DNA of 64,000 bases from JABDMH01 sp965223025 (GCA_965223025.1 CBDCVP010000022.1:372001-436000), one strand, 5' to 3'. Positions 18,440-28,121 are shown, numbered from the stretch's first letter. The notes: a model not told the origin generated them from the sequence alone. Made by a program: numbers and translations.

Positions 18440-19711
18440 ATGCAGCAATTGAAGTTTTTACTGTTTGTTGGGGTGCTGATGGGATTGGCATGGGCTGTGC
18501 GGGGTCATTTTGGTCACGAATGGGGAGCGGCGTGGGCAGGAGCCATCGGTGGAATGGCGGTGGTGACAGCCAGCATCAAAAAAGACTGGATTGCACAACT
18601 ACCCTACCTGTCTGCACTCTCAGCTTTAGGCTGGGGAGTTGGTGGAATGATGAGCTATGGCATTGTCATTGGTTACTGCCGAGGTGATGATTTCCCCAAT
18701 GTACTATACGGGTATGGCATGCTGGCTGTCATTGGTGGGTTGTATGGTTGCATCGGTGGTGGATTTCTAGGTCTGGGATTAGAAACCAGCGAGGACAAAC
18801 AGCCAAAGTGGTCCACCTTAATCACTGAAATGGTCGCTGGAGCTATCCTGATCTGGGGCATCATCATCTATCAGCTCGAATGGTTTATGACTCCACCTCG
18901 TTCGGAGCTTTGGGCGGCATGCTTGGGAGCGGCACTAGCCATGATTTGGTACATGTTTCGAAATGGATTCTACAAGGCCCTCAAGGTCGCCTTATGGACT
19001 ATGGTGGGAGCGGGATTTGGCTTTGCTGCGGGTAATTTCATTCAAGTGTTGGGTCAGGCATCAGGCATCGCATATAACTGGTGGAACGTGATGGAGTTTA
19101 CCTTAGGTCTTTGCGGTGGCCTTTCTATGGCTTATGCGGTCGCAACCACCAGATGGGAAAGAACTAAAATTCCCTCACCCTTTACTATTTTCACATCTCT
19201 GACATTTGTATTTCTACTACTGCCTCTCACGAATTTCATTTCGGCCTTTACACACAAAAAACTTAGTAACCTTGGTGATCGATTGGAGGTTGAGAATATC
19301 GCTGTTTTTATCACTACCCAAAATCTTTGGGGAAGCCTTTGTCTGTTGGTATGTGCCTTCCTAGGCATCTGGTTTTGGCTACAAAAGCAAAAAGGAAGGT
19401 GGCACACTTACTCATCTCTTTGGATGCCTCTGATTTTATCTTCAGGCTATGTCATGCAGGCCATGATACTCAAGGGTTTTTTCTCTCAACCTCTCAGTTT
19501 GGGAAATTCAGTAAGCACCTATATTCCTCTGCTGCTCGCAGCATTATTTATTGGGAGAAAAATCACGGATCCCCTATCTAATTTGGAACAGATTTGGTCG
19601 AAAAAAAAGACCTTCAATAGCATCCTTGTACTACTAGTGGCCTTGGTTTTGTTTGCACTGATATCCGTATTTGTCAATGACCCACCCCAACACTTGCATG
19701 AACGATTTTGA
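18440..19711 (+). CDS. Polytopic membrane protein of unknown function
   Basis: About 423 aa, with roughly 11-12 predicted membrane helices and many Gly-rich turns (WAGAIGGMAVV, GGLYGCIGGGFLGLGLE, GAGFGFAAGNFIQ). The N-terminal segment contains GLAWAVRGHFGHEWGAAWAG, with charged and His residues between hydrophobic stretches that could form a pore or substrate site. An in-frame GTG exists at 18425, but the ATG at 18440 immediately precedes the first helix. I recognise no transporter family. It lies between a PqaA-like hydrolase and a GH2 enzyme, so transport of a sugar or sugar acid is possible but unproven. Confidence 0.75.
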   Translation: MQQLKFLLFVGVLMGLAWAVRGHFGHEWGAAWAGAIGGMAVVTASIKKDWIAQLPYLSALSALGWGVGGMMSYGIVIGYCRGDDFPNVLYGYGMLAVIGGLYGCIGGGFLGLGLETSEDKQPKWSTLITEMVAGAILIWGIIIYQLEWFMTPPRSELWAACLGAALAMIWYMFRNGFYKALKVALWTMVGAGFGFAAGNFIQVLGQASGIAYNWWNVMEFTLGLCGGLSMAYAVATTRWERTKIPSPFTIFTSLTFVFLLLPLTNFISAFTHKKLSNLGDRLEVENIAVFITTQNLWGSLCLLVCAFLGIWFWLQKQKGRWHTYSSLWMPLILSSGYVMQAMILKGFFSQPLSLGNSVSTYIPLLLAALFIGRKITDPLSNLEQIWSKKKTFNSILVLLVALVLFALISVFVNDPPQHLHERF

Positions 19712-19919
19712 GAACAAACAATGGTTTTTATACATATTGATCTTATTAGAAAACAAAAGTAGGTCGGAAGAGGGATTTATCATCCGTGGAACAAATTAAT
19801 TAAATAAGCTTTCACGACTTATCATTTGACCGATGTGCGAATATTCCTACTTAGAGGTTCAATATTTCGCCTTATGATGGTCGAAATTTTGATGCTCGTA
19901 AAAATTTGTACGCTCAAAT

Positions 19920-22532
19920 ATGAATACTTCTTACCGCAAAAATATCAACAGCCATTGGCACATCATCTCTTCTGAAGAGTTGACAATATCTGGTGCTGAA
20001 ATATCTACACTCGCCTGTTCAACGGAAGCCTGGCACGCATGTGACCTACCCACAACTGTACTCGGTGCTCTCTACCAGGCAGGACAAATACCTGATCCTA
20101 ACTACGGGACAAACCTCCGTAAGGTTGACAAAAACCGCTTTGAAAAACCATGGTGGTTTAGACATGTTTTTTCCGGCTCAGACCTAAAGCAAGGACATTT
20201 ATTGCTGCAGTTTGAAGGCATCAATCATCGAGCCCACATTTGGCTCAATGGCAGGTTGCTCAATAGCATTCCTGTCGAGGGTGCCTATCGGCAGTGGTCT
20301 TGGGATATCACATCGCAAGTCCATCCCAAAGACAATGTATTGGCTATAGAAGTTTTTCCCGCCAAACCCGGTGACTACAATATTGGCTTTGTGGACTGGA
20401 ATCCCCCACCACCGGACCGGTCCATGGGTATTTTCAGACCAGTGATTCTGCGCAATGTAGGGAAGGTGTCCATTGGTCAGCCCTTCGTAGAAACTCAGTT
20501 TGTCGGAGACGATCTGCATAAGGCCGAACTCACTGTCAGCTGTATACTCAACAACCATAGTGATCAAGAGGTGAATGGCACGATCGATGGAATCCTGATG
20601 GGTGATGTTTTTTCATCAGAAGTCTATCTGCAACCGTATGAGGAAAAACAAGTCCGACTATTGCCGCAAGATCATCCCGCATTGATACGGGACAATCCCC
20701 AACTATGGTGGCCATATCAACTGGGCGAACCCTACATGCACGAATTGACCATGAAGGTCTCTGTTGATGGACAAATTTCTGACCGACTCGAAACACTATT
20801 TGGCATTCGGACCGTTGCTGACTATATCACCTCTCAGGGACATCGTGGTTTTAAAGTGAATGGTCGTCCTTTACTAATCAAAGGTGCGGGATGGACCGAC
20901 GATATTTTTCTCAGAGATACCCCTGAATTCATCCACCAACAGTTGGAGTATGTTCGTCAGATGAACATCAACTGCATCAGGTTGGAAGGGTTTTGGGGAA
21001 AAGATCAATCGCTGTACGATCTATGTGACCGACTGGGAATCCTCATGATGGTGGGTTGGAGTTGCCATTGGGAGCACGAACAGTATTTAGGCAAGAAAGT
21101 ACATCCCAAATATGGTGGTGTTACCGAACCCCAAGACATTGATTTGATTGCCAGGTCATGGGCGGATCAAATCAGGTGGTTGCGTCACCACCCGAGCATA
21201 TTCGTTTGGACTGTCGCCAGTGATATGTTGCCTCATCCAGATCTGGAAAAGCGATATATAGAAACTTTCGCGACCTATGATGCTACGCGACCATATCTGA
21301 ATTCTACCGGGGGTATTGGCAGTGAGCAAGGCATCATCACCTCGGTTGAGCTGGTGAGCGACATTAGTGGATCTTCACGGGTGAAGATGCTGGGTCCTTA
21401 CGCATATACACCACCTGTCTATTGGTACACAAACCAGCATCTGGGCGGTGCATATGGCTTCAATACTGAAACATGTCCAGGTGCCAATATTCCTGTGGCG
21501 GAAAGCCTCATTAAAATGTTGCCGGCAGATCAGCGCTGGCCAGTAAGTGAGGTGTGGAAAGCTCATTGCGGCCTCAATAGTTTCTCCACCTTAGATCGCA
21601 TCTTGGAAGCCATCGAAAAGAGATATGGATCTTCCGATGGCCTCGAAGCTCTGGCTAAGAAGGCACAGATGCTCAATTATGAGCTGATGCGACCCATGTT
21701 TGAAGCATTCCAAGCACATCATCCACGAGCCACAGGTGTGATTCAATGGATGCTCAACTCCGCCTGGTCTTCGATGTACTGGCAGCTATTCGATGCCTTT
21801 CTTCATCCAACAGGTGCCTTCTACGCTGCAAAAAAGGCATGTGAACCATTGCATTTAATCTATAATTACGGCACTCAATCGGTTATGCTGATCAATGAGC
21901 TCGGGGCCGATGTCTCCGAACTTCATGCCCAGATCACACTGTACGACAAAGAAGGTAATATGCACCACCGGTGCCTGAAAAATCTTTCAGGTGCAGATTT
22001 TCCCTGTCATGTTTATTCACTGCCAGCCCATCCAGTCGATCTACCTGTGCTTTTTCTTGATCTCCGGTTACTGAAGGGGGATGAATGCGTAAACAAAAAC
22101 TTTTACTGGCTGTCGTCCACTTCGGATGAGCTGGATTACGACGCCGAATTTGAAGATTGGGCATTTCATACACCCAGTAAAGCATTTGCCGACTATTGGG
22201 ATCTGAGTACTATGCCCAACGTAGATGTCGACTTACAGGCTCAATATTTGTCGATCGCTGATGGAAAAGCATTACTAAAGATAACCCTGGAGAACCTCGA
22301 TGACCACCTGGGCTTCTTTCTGTACATCGAAATCCTCGATGCCATAAAGGAATCATCCATACTGCCGGTCATCATCGATGATAATTATGTATCACTGCTG
22401 CCGAAAGAGAAAATCGAGATCGTGGCAGAGTTTTCCATTCCTGATCATTTGCAGCATGTCAGAGTGCAAGTCTCTGGCTGGAACGTAGCCAAGCGGAGTC
22501 TGCAAGTCAATCGAGAAAATGTTCATCCATAA
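19920..22532 (+). CDS. GH2 glycoside hydrolase, exo-beta-glucosaminidase-like
   Basis: An 870-aa glycoside hydrolase family 2 enzyme. The parts run in the usual order: sugar-binding jelly roll (about 35-180), immunoglobulin-like domain (190-295), TIM barrel (about 300-600) and C-terminal beta domains. The usual Asn-Glu acid/base pair is replaced by ASD (D435 in FVWTVASDMLP), and the nucleophile is E517 in GFNTET. Asp as acid/base with this nucleophile context is the arrangement known in exo-beta-D-glucosaminidases of the CsxA type, so removal of terminal glucosamine from chitosan-like or other beta-linked amino-sugar chains is the best guess. No clear signal peptide is seen, which suggests a cytoplasmic enzyme acting on imported oligosaccharides. 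Confidence 0.88.
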   Translation: MNTSYRKNINSHWHIISSEELTISGAEISTLACSTEAWHACDLPTTVLGALYQAGQIPDPNYGTNLRKVDKNRFEKPWWFRHVFSGSDLKQGHLLLQFEGINHRAHIWLNGRLLNSIPVEGAYRQWSWDITSQVHPKDNVLAIEVFPAKPGDYNIGFVDWNPPPPDRSMGIFRPVILRNVGKVSIGQPFVETQFVGDDLHKAELTVSCILNNHSDQEVNGTIDGILMGDVFSSEVYLQPYEEKQVRLLPQDHPALIRDNPQLWWPYQLGEPYMHELTMKVSVDGQISDRLETLFGIRTVADYITSQGHRGFKVNGRPLLIKGAGWTDDIFLRDTPEFIHQQLEYVRQMNINCIRLEGFWGKDQSLYDLCDRLGILMMVGWSCHWEHEQYLGKKVHPKYGGVTEPQDIDLIARSWADQIRWLRHHPSIFVWTVASDMLPHPDLEKRYIETFATYDATRPYLNSTGGIGSEQGIITSVELVSDISGSSRVKMLGPYAYTPPVYWYTNQHLGGAYGFNTETCPGANIPVAESLIKMLPADQRWPVSEVWKAHCGLNSFSTLDRILEAIEKRYGSSDGLEALAKKAQMLNYELMRPMFEAFQAHHPRATGVIQWMLNSAWSSMYWQLFDAFLHPTGAFYAAKKACEPLHLIYNYGTQSVMLINELGADVSELHAQITLYDKEGNMHHRCLKNLSGADFPCHVYSLPAHPVDLPVLFLDLRLLKGDECVNKNFYWLSSTSDELDYDAEFEDWAFHTPSKAFADYWDLSTMPNVDVDLQAQYLSIADGKALLKITLENLDDHLGFFLYIEILDAIKESSILPVIIDDNYVSLLPKEKIEIVAEFSIPDHLQHVRVQVSGWNVAKRSLQVNRENVHP

Positions 22533-22570
22533 TATTGATTAAAAAACTTATTAAAATAGATCACTGAGGT

Positions 22571-23857
22571 ATGAAGGAATCAAAACTTGCATTACTGGGG
22601 GGAACCCCTCAACGCCAAGAAGACTCAAAGGCATGGCCTAGTTGGCCAATCTGGGATGAGCGTGAAAAAGATGCGCTCATCGAGGTTTTGGATAGTGGCG
22701 TCTGGTCTTACAATGGAGCCAAGGAGCGAAAGTTCAATGAAGATTTTGCTCGATTCATTGGTACCAAGCACTCTATCTGTGCTGTCAATGGTACGGTAAC
22801 TTTGCAATTGGCCTTGGAAGCATTGGAAATTGGCTGGGGAGATGAAGTCATCATTCCTGGTCTGACCTGGCAAGCCACTGCAGCCACCGTTATTGATGTG
22901 AATGCCACACCTGTGCTGGTCGATGTCTGCGAAGATTCGTGGTGCATGGATCCAGCGGCGGTTGAAAACGCCATCACTGAGCGCACCAGGGCCATTGTAC
23001 CGGTGCATCTATACGGCTGTTTTGTGGACATGGATGCCATCCAGGCGCTAGCAAAAAAACATAATCTGGCTATCATAGAAGATTGTGCCCACAAGCATGG
23101 GGGTACCTGGAATGGTAAAAAGGCAGGAAGCATTGGGGACATCGGCAGCTTTAGTTTTCAGCTCAGTAAGCATCTCACAGCTGGAGAAGGTGGTGCATTG
23201 ACCACCAATGATGACGCTTTAGCGGAAAAACTGGATGCGCTCAGAAACTGCGGTCGGAGACCGATGCCGGAGACAGATGAAACCAATAAGGGAGCTGGAT
23301 ATTACGAAGATGATGGCAATTTTATCCAATCTGGCAATTATCGCATCACGGAGTTTCAGGCTGCGATCCTGGTGGAGGGTCTGAAAAGAATGCCCGCACA
23401 AAATGAGCTGCGGGATCAAAATGCCCATTACCTCAATAAACAATTGGATGATATGCCAGGAGTACTTAGTATGGCTAGAGATGCTCGCGAAACCAAGGCT
23501 TACTTCAACTACAATTTTCGCTACGACAGAACCCATTTTAGGGATCTGCCCGTAGAGACTTTTCGTCGGGCCCTGGCAGCAGAGTTGGGTATCTCTGTAG
23601 ACACCTGCTACGAGCCTTTGAACATGGCTTCTTTGTATAAGCCACTGACTAAACCAGCACGCCATCGCATCACCGACCAGTACTGGCGTGCTATAGACCC
23701 CGCACAATGGTCTCTACCGGTCTGCGAACGCATATACCACGAGCAAGCAATCTGTATGCATCACAGCATTTTATTGGGTACCTCTCAGGATATGGATGAT
23801 ATAGCACAGGCCATACAAAAAATCTACGATCAGGCAGAGGATCTTGCGAAGCTCTGA
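22571..23857 (+). CDS. DegT/DnrJ/EryC1/StrS-family PLP aminotransferase
   Basis: A 428-aa PLP-dependent sugar aminotransferase. The Schiff-base lysine is K200 in SFQLSKHLTAGEGG, and the ring-nitrogen aspartate is D171 in IIEDCAHKHG. The opening LALLGGTPQR and WPSWPIWDEREKDAL is shared with glutamine:scyllo-inosose-like members of the family. These enzymes normally exchange keto and amino groups on sugars or cyclitols. Here the gene is 38 bp after GH2 and 32 bp before a Gfo/Idh/MocA dehydrogenase, so it may run in the catabolic direction, removing the amino group from an oxidised amino sugar. That direction is inference. Confidence 0.92.
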   Translation: MKESKLALLGGTPQRQEDSKAWPSWPIWDEREKDALIEVLDSGVWSYNGAKERKFNEDFARFIGTKHSICAVNGTVTLQLALEALEIGWGDEVIIPGLTWQATAATVIDVNATPVLVDVCEDSWCMDPAAVENAITERTRAIVPVHLYGCFVDMDAIQALAKKHNLAIIEDCAHKHGGTWNGKKAGSIGDIGSFSFQLSKHLTAGEGGALTTNDDALAEKLDALRNCGRRPMPETDETNKGAGYYEDDGNFIQSGNYRITEFQAAILVEGLKRMPAQNELRDQNAHYLNKQLDDMPGVLSMARDARETKAYFNYNFRYDRTHFRDLPVETFRRALAAELGISVDTCYEPLNMASLYKPLTKPARHRITDQYWRAIDPAQWSLPVCERIYHEQAICMHHSILLGTSQDMDDIAQAIQKIYDQAEDLAKL

Positions 23858-23889
23858 CTAATCTAGCAGCGACAACCTTTCAAAACTGA

Positions 23890-24900
23890 ATGATGAAGCA
23901 ACTGAATTTCGCAATGGTCGGCACTGGTTATATTGCTCATATGCATGCCAAGGCCTTGCAAAAAATAGAGGGTACACAAATCAAGTCCGTTTGTTCTCGT
24001 ACACTGGCTGGTGCCAAAGAATTTGCCACAGCGTACCAGGTACCAGGCATCACAGAAGATTTTGATCAGGTGATCGCCGATGAACAGATTGATGCATTGA
24101 TCATCGCCACGCCAAATGTATGGCACGCACCCTACACCATAGCGGCACTGACAGCGGGAAAAGATGTATTTATCGAAAAGCCAATGGCCATGAATAGTTT
24201 GGAGGCGAGTGAGATTGCAGCCGCTGCAGATGCACATGAAGGGTTGGTCATGGTGGGTCATATGTGGCGTTTTGATGAGGAAACTAGGGCCCTAAAGCAA
24301 GTAATCGATCAGGGAACCTTAGGGGACATCGTAAAGACCAAGGGCTATGGCATTCATGTGGATTGGGGTCCAGCTGGCTGGTTTAGTAAGCAAGCTTTGG
24401 CAGGAGGTGGTGCCTTGATCGATATGGGAGTGCACGCTATTGACACGGTTCGTTTCCTGCTCAATGATCCTCTACCCATCTCTGTATATGCCCACTTAGA
24501 GACTCGCTATCAGGAGGACATCGATGTAGATGACACAGGCATTATGGTGATCCGCTGGGACAATGGAACCACATCCTTGATTGAGTCTGGTTGGTGGCAT
24601 CCCTACATGGATGGACCGGAAGCAGGCACTCAGCTATTTGGCACAAAAGGTTATGGTAATCTCTTTCCAACCCGATTCAAAATGGCGAAGGATGAGGCCT
24701 GGGTAGATGTACCAGTGCCCGAGAAAACAGATCATTGTGATCAAAGCATATACGATCGTCAGATGGAAGGTTTTGTACAGGATATCTTAGAGCGGAGCAG
24801 TTGTCATCCCGGACTGGAGGAAGGCCAATGTGTCATGAAAATCGTTGATGCTGCCTATCGATCGTCCAAATCAGGAGAGGTAGTGCATCTAGCAAGGTAA
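23890..24900 (+). CDS. Gfo/Idh/MocA-family NAD(P)-dependent oxidoreductase
   Basis: A 336-aa cytoplasmic dehydrogenase. The N-terminal Rossmann fold shows GTGYIAHMH (11-19). The EKP motif (96-98) carries the conserved lysine, and the active-site segment IDMGVHAID includes D178, H182 and D185. Members oxidise or reduce a sugar or cyclitol hydroxyl using NAD(P). It follows the aminotransferase by 32 bp and probably belongs to the same operon, where oxidation to a keto sugar would supply or use the aminotransferase substrate. Substrate cannot be told from sequence. ATG codons at 23890 and 23893 are both possible starts. Confidence 0.93.
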   Translation: MMKQLNFAMVGTGYIAHMHAKALQKIEGTQIKSVCSRTLAGAKEFATAYQVPGITEDFDQVIADEQIDALIIATPNVWHAPYTIAALTAGKDVFIEKPMAMNSLEASEIAAAADAHEGLVMVGHMWRFDEETRALKQVIDQGTLGDIVKTKGYGIHVDWGPAGWFSKQALAGGGALIDMGVHAIDTVRFLLNDPLPISVYAHLETRYQEDIDVDDTGIMVIRWDNGTTSLIESGWWHPYMDGPEAGTQLFGTKGYGNLFPTRFKMAKDEAWVDVPVPEKTDHCDQSIYDRQMEGFVQDILERSSCHPGLEEGQCVMKIVDAAYRSSKSGEVVHLAR

Positions 24901-25215
24901 CATCGCTGATTCCTTCTCCCTCCATTAGCTGATCCGGTTGTGATAAAGGCTCGACCCGGTGCTGACTATATCGGCATTCTTTGACTCCTTAGCAGTCAAA
25001 ATAGTGTCGCAGTGGAGATCCGATCAGTATTTTATCACCCTGAGGGGGTACTGAGAATAATACCTAGCCCATTCAGGCAGAGTTAAAAAACAATCATTCT
25101 TGAAGATAATAGTACTACCGCAAAAGTGGTCAATCTATTTAATTTGATCATGATGTTGACTTATTCGATTTAATGGGTCAAGTGTCAGTATTGAGCCCCC
25201 TAACGAAAGGAAAAG
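24901..25215. promoter_or_regulatory. Upstream region of the symporter operon
   Basis: 315 bp before the SSS symporter gene. It holds a small inverted repeat (TTTGACT/AGTCAAA near 24980-25000) and, just before the ATG, AAAGGA at 25206-25211, a Shine-Dalgarno-like sequence. A promoter is expected here because of the length, but I see no exact TAnnTTTG box. Confidence 0.4.
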
Positions 25216-26712
25216 ATGCTAACCGGAATAGATTACTTTATCGTTGTTGCCTACCTACTAGGTATTCTGTTATTAGGGTACTATTTCAAAAGGTACGTTG
25301 GGAGCACAGAGGACTACTTTCTAGGTGGAAAGTCCCTTCCTTTTTGGGCTATTGCCATGTCGATTGTCGTATCAGACATCGGAGCCATGGATTTTGTGGG
25401 TGTCTCAGGACAAGCATACCGCTATGGCATTTCTGTAGGCAACTTTGACTGGATCGGATCCGTCCCGGCAATGCTTCTGGCGGCCTTTATTTTTATTCCC
25501 TACTTCTGGAGAGGAGGTATGTACACGATACCTGAATACCTGGGTAAGCGTTACAATCGTCACGTAAGAACACTTGCTTCAGCTACCTGGATTATCTTCT
25601 TTGCCGTAGACCTAGGTGTGTTGTTCTGGGCTAGTGCGGCCCTACTCAATGTGCTCATGGGCTGGCCCATATGGACATCCATTCTGATTACCGCTGCTGT
25701 GGTGGGATTGTACACTTATTTCGGAGGTATTACTGCGGTCGTCATGACCGATGTGGTCCAATTCGTCATCATGTTTGTAGGTGGTCTTGCCTTAGTATAT
25801 TTGAGTCTTCACGCAGTCGGTGGATGGGATGGTTTGGTGGAGAAGATCTACGCCAAAGGTCCGGAGTATGCGGATCACTTCTCATTGATACAACCATCCA
25901 CCACAAGTACTCCTTTTCCGTGGACGGGTATCTTGTTTGGTCTCACCTTTGTGATGGCAAATGCCTATATGATTGGCAATCAATCGATCGTACAGCGATG
26001 TCTCACAGCCAAGGACGAATGGAATGCCAAAGCCAGTATGGTAATGGGAGCCGGCCTAAAGATGTTGATTCCCGTTTTGGTCCTCTTTCCCGGTCTGGTG
26101 GCGATCGTACTACATCCCGGCCTTGAAGATGGGGATAAGGCTTTACCCATGATGATAAAAAGTATTTTACCCCCTGGTCTGATAGGATTGATGTTTTCAG
26201 CCTTCTTTGCTGGATTAATGTCGAGTGTAGACAGTGTGCTCAACTCCACTGCTACCCTATTTACCAAAGATATCTATGAGCCCTATATCAAAAAGGACGG
26301 TGATGATCAACATTATTTGAAGGTTGGAAAAATGACGACGGTGGTATTGCTATTATTGGGTGTGGCCAGCGCCCCTTTGAGTGATTTCTTCCCCGGCATC
26401 TACGTAGCTATTCAGACATTTTTGTCCTTCTTCCAAGGTCCACTATTTGCCATTTTGCTCCTCGGTATTTTTTGGCCTAAGGCCACATCAGCTGGTGGGC
26501 TATTTGGACTGATCATTGGCATTGGATTTGCCACAATCCTTAATATTTTTCAAAATCAGATCTTCACCATTCAAGATCCATTTTTGTACGTCTCATGGTG
26601 GTCCTTTGTCCTAGCTTTTATAGTCACCATTTTGGTCAGTCTTTTCACTCAAACCTTTTCGGAATCAGAGCTAGAAGGATTGATCTATAGAAAAATCAGT
26701 CGCTCTAAATAA
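25216..26712 (+). CDS. SSS-family sodium:solute symporter
   Basis: A 498-aa inner-membrane transporter of the sodium:solute symporter family (SGLT type), with about 13 hydrophobic helices. Family signatures include the opening IDYFIVVAYLLGILLLGYYF, the segment STEDYFLGGKSLPFWAIAMS, and GLIGLMFSAFFAGLMSSVDSVLNSTATLFTKDIY, the helix carrying Na2-site serines. SGLT-type members import sugars, inositol or sialic acid with sodium. It is followed after 7 bp by a 71-aa membrane protein, then a 72-aa membrane protein and a DapA/NanA-like lyase, so the cargo is probably the compound handled by those enzymes. Confidence 0.95.
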   Translation: MLTGIDYFIVVAYLLGILLLGYYFKRYVGSTEDYFLGGKSLPFWAIAMSIVVSDIGAMDFVGVSGQAYRYGISVGNFDWIGSVPAMLLAAFIFIPYFWRGGMYTIPEYLGKRYNRHVRTLASATWIIFFAVDLGVLFWASAALLNVLMGWPIWTSILITAAVVGLYTYFGGITAVVMTDVVQFVIMFVGGLALVYLSLHAVGGWDGLVEKIYAKGPEYADHFSLIQPSTTSTPFPWTGILFGLTFVMANAYMIGNQSIVQRCLTAKDEWNAKASMVMGAGLKMLIPVLVLFPGLVAIVLHPGLEDGDKALPMMIKSILPPGLIGLMFSAFFAGLMSSVDSVLNSTATLFTKDIYEPYIKKDGDDQHYLKVGKMTTVVLLLLGVASAPLSDFFPGIYVAIQTFLSFFQGPLFAILLLGIFWPKATSAGGLFGLIIGIGFATILNIFQNQIFTIQDPFLYVSWWSFVLAFIVTILVSLFTQTFSESELEGLIYRKISRSK

Positions 26713-26719
26713 TTAGAAG

Positions 26720-26935
26720 ATGTTAAATTTTGATTGGCTGGCGGATGTTTCACAAGAATCGGCTAAAACTGTTTTCTTTATTCTCTTTGCGATCATAGCA
26801 TTGATTGTCTCATTTATATCTAATGACTATGTCTTTCTGGGACTACCACCTGAGGAAAGGAAATGGTGGAAGAATCTTAAATTATGGGCCCTGGCGGTGT
26901 TGGCAAGCCTAGCCTTTGTATACTATAAATTCTAA
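26720..26935 (+). CDS. Tiny two-helix membrane protein after the SSS symporter
   Basis: A 71-aa protein with two predicted membrane helices, about 18-38 (VFFILFAIIALIVSFIS) and about 53-69 (WALAVLASLAFVYY). They are separated by a basic, Trp-containing loop (LPPEERKWWKNLK). It starts 7 bp after the symporter stop codon and is followed 11 bp later by another membrane protein of almost the same size. Such tight linkage suggests an accessory subunit or stabiliser of the symporter. I do not recognise a named family. Confidence 0.75.
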   Translation: MLNFDWLADVSQESAKTVFFILFAIIALIVSFISNDYVFLGLPPEERKWWKNLKLWALAVLASLAFVYYKF

Positions 26936-26946
26936 AAAATAGTATC

Positions 26947-27165
26947 ATGACTGAAATCCATGAAGACATACAGAAGGCAGCTCAGATCAATTTTGCATTG
27001 GGACTTTTTATACTATTCTTTGGCTTGGTCACTATCGTAGCCATGTTTTTTTCAGATACTACTATTGGTCGAAATACCAGTCTGATTTGTGGTCTTGTAC
27101 TCAGTACCATCGGTGGAGGTATGTGCGCCTACGCTCGCTTTAAATCCAAAAAGAAACAGCCATGA
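26947..27165 (+). CDS. Second tiny two-helix membrane protein
   Basis: A 72-aa protein with an amphipathic N-terminus (MTEIHEDIQKAAQINFALG) and two hydrophobic helices, about 18-36 and 45-62, ending in a basic tail (RFKSKKKQP). Its end overlaps the start of the lyase gene by 4 bp (27162-27165), which is typical of translational coupling. The position between symporter and lyase implies a role with them. Not similar in sequence to the preceding 71-aa protein as far as I can see. No family recognised. Confidence 0.75.
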   Translation: MTEIHEDIQKAAQINFALGLFILFFGLVTIVAMFFSDTTIGRNTSLICGLVLSTIGGGMCAYARFKSKKKQP

Positions 27166-28121
27166 ATGGATCCAACAATCATGAATCTGGGCCCTTTAGA
27201 GGAATATGGCCGGTATTGGTGACACCCTACACCGAAGATCTAAACATAGATGTGCCCGCATATAGGCAGTTGATCGAATGGCATCTGGAGATGGGATGTC
27301 ATGGCATCTATGCCCTGTGTTTATCCAGCGAAATGTATCACCTTAGTCGCGCTGAACAAATTCTACTTGTACGTGAAGCGATTAAAACTGTGAATGGCAG
27401 AGTGCCGGTAGCTGTGACGGGAAACGTAGACCGGTCCATTCACAAGCAAATCGAATTTTGCAAATTCGCTCATGGTGAAGGAGCTGATGTGATCATGCTC
27501 ACCGTTCCTAGCACCATGGTAACACAAGATGAAATTCAGCAGTATTTCTTGGAGATGGCCAAAAAGACGGATTTTCCTCTGGGAATCTATGAGTGCCCCT
27601 ACCCACGGCACTACCATCTAAATACCCAAGTTATTGAGAAGCTGGGGAAGACCGGAAGGTTTTATGCCTACAAAGAAACGAGCTGTGAAATTGACAAAAT
27701 CAAATCGATATCAGAGCGGTTGAAGGACACCAATCTGTCGTTGCTTCAGGCTAATATTCCCTTTCTAATTGAAGCGCTGCTGGTAGGAGCACAAGGATCC
27801 ATGAATGTTGCAGCCAATTGGCTACCCGATTTAGTTTGCGACGTGTACGAGAAAGTCAAAGAGGGCTTAGTCGATGAAGCCAAAAGCCTACACCAAACTC
27901 TGTGCACTTTAGAGTTGGCTCAAAGATCAATTCATCCAGCTGGTGTGAAATACCTAATATCAAAAAGGGGATTAGATATTCGACCGCTAACCAGACTCGA
28001 TCGAAAACTCACCAACGAAGAAAAAAAATCTATCGATTGTCTTGCCACAGCCTGGTTTGAGACCAAAGACCATACTTATCCTTCGTATTTCTCAGAGAAA
28101 AAAATATCATCCGTAGCATAA
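27162..28121 (+). CDS. DapA/NanA-family class I aldolase or lyase
   Basis: A 319-aa cytoplasmic enzyme of the dihydrodipicolinate synthase/N-acetylneuraminate lyase family. The Schiff-base lysine is K171 in FYAYKETSC, and the conserved tyrosine is Y143 in GIYECPYP. The usual GTTGE substrate-carboxylate motif is replaced by LSSEM (54-58), so the natural substrate is probably not that of DapA. Family members form or split bonds between pyruvate and an aldehyde, as in keto-deoxy sugar acid breakdown. The 4-bp overlap with the small membrane protein places it in the symporter operon. Its true substrate is unknown. Confidence 0.92.
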   Translation: MNGSNNHESGPFRGIWPVLVTPYTEDLNIDVPAYRQLIEWHLEMGCHGIYALCLSSEMYHLSRAEQILLVREAIKTVNGRVPVAVTGNVDRSIHKQIEFCKFAHGEGADVIMLTVPSTMVTQDEIQQYFLEMAKKTDFPLGIYECPYPRHYHLNTQVIEKLGKTGRFYAYKETSCEIDKIKSISERLKDTNLSLLQANIPFLIEALLVGAQGSMNVAANWLPDLVCDVYEKVKEGLVDEAKSLHQTLCTLELAQRSIHPAGVKYLISKRGLDIRPLTRLDRKLTNEEKKSIDCLATAWFETKDHTYPSYFSEKKISSVA

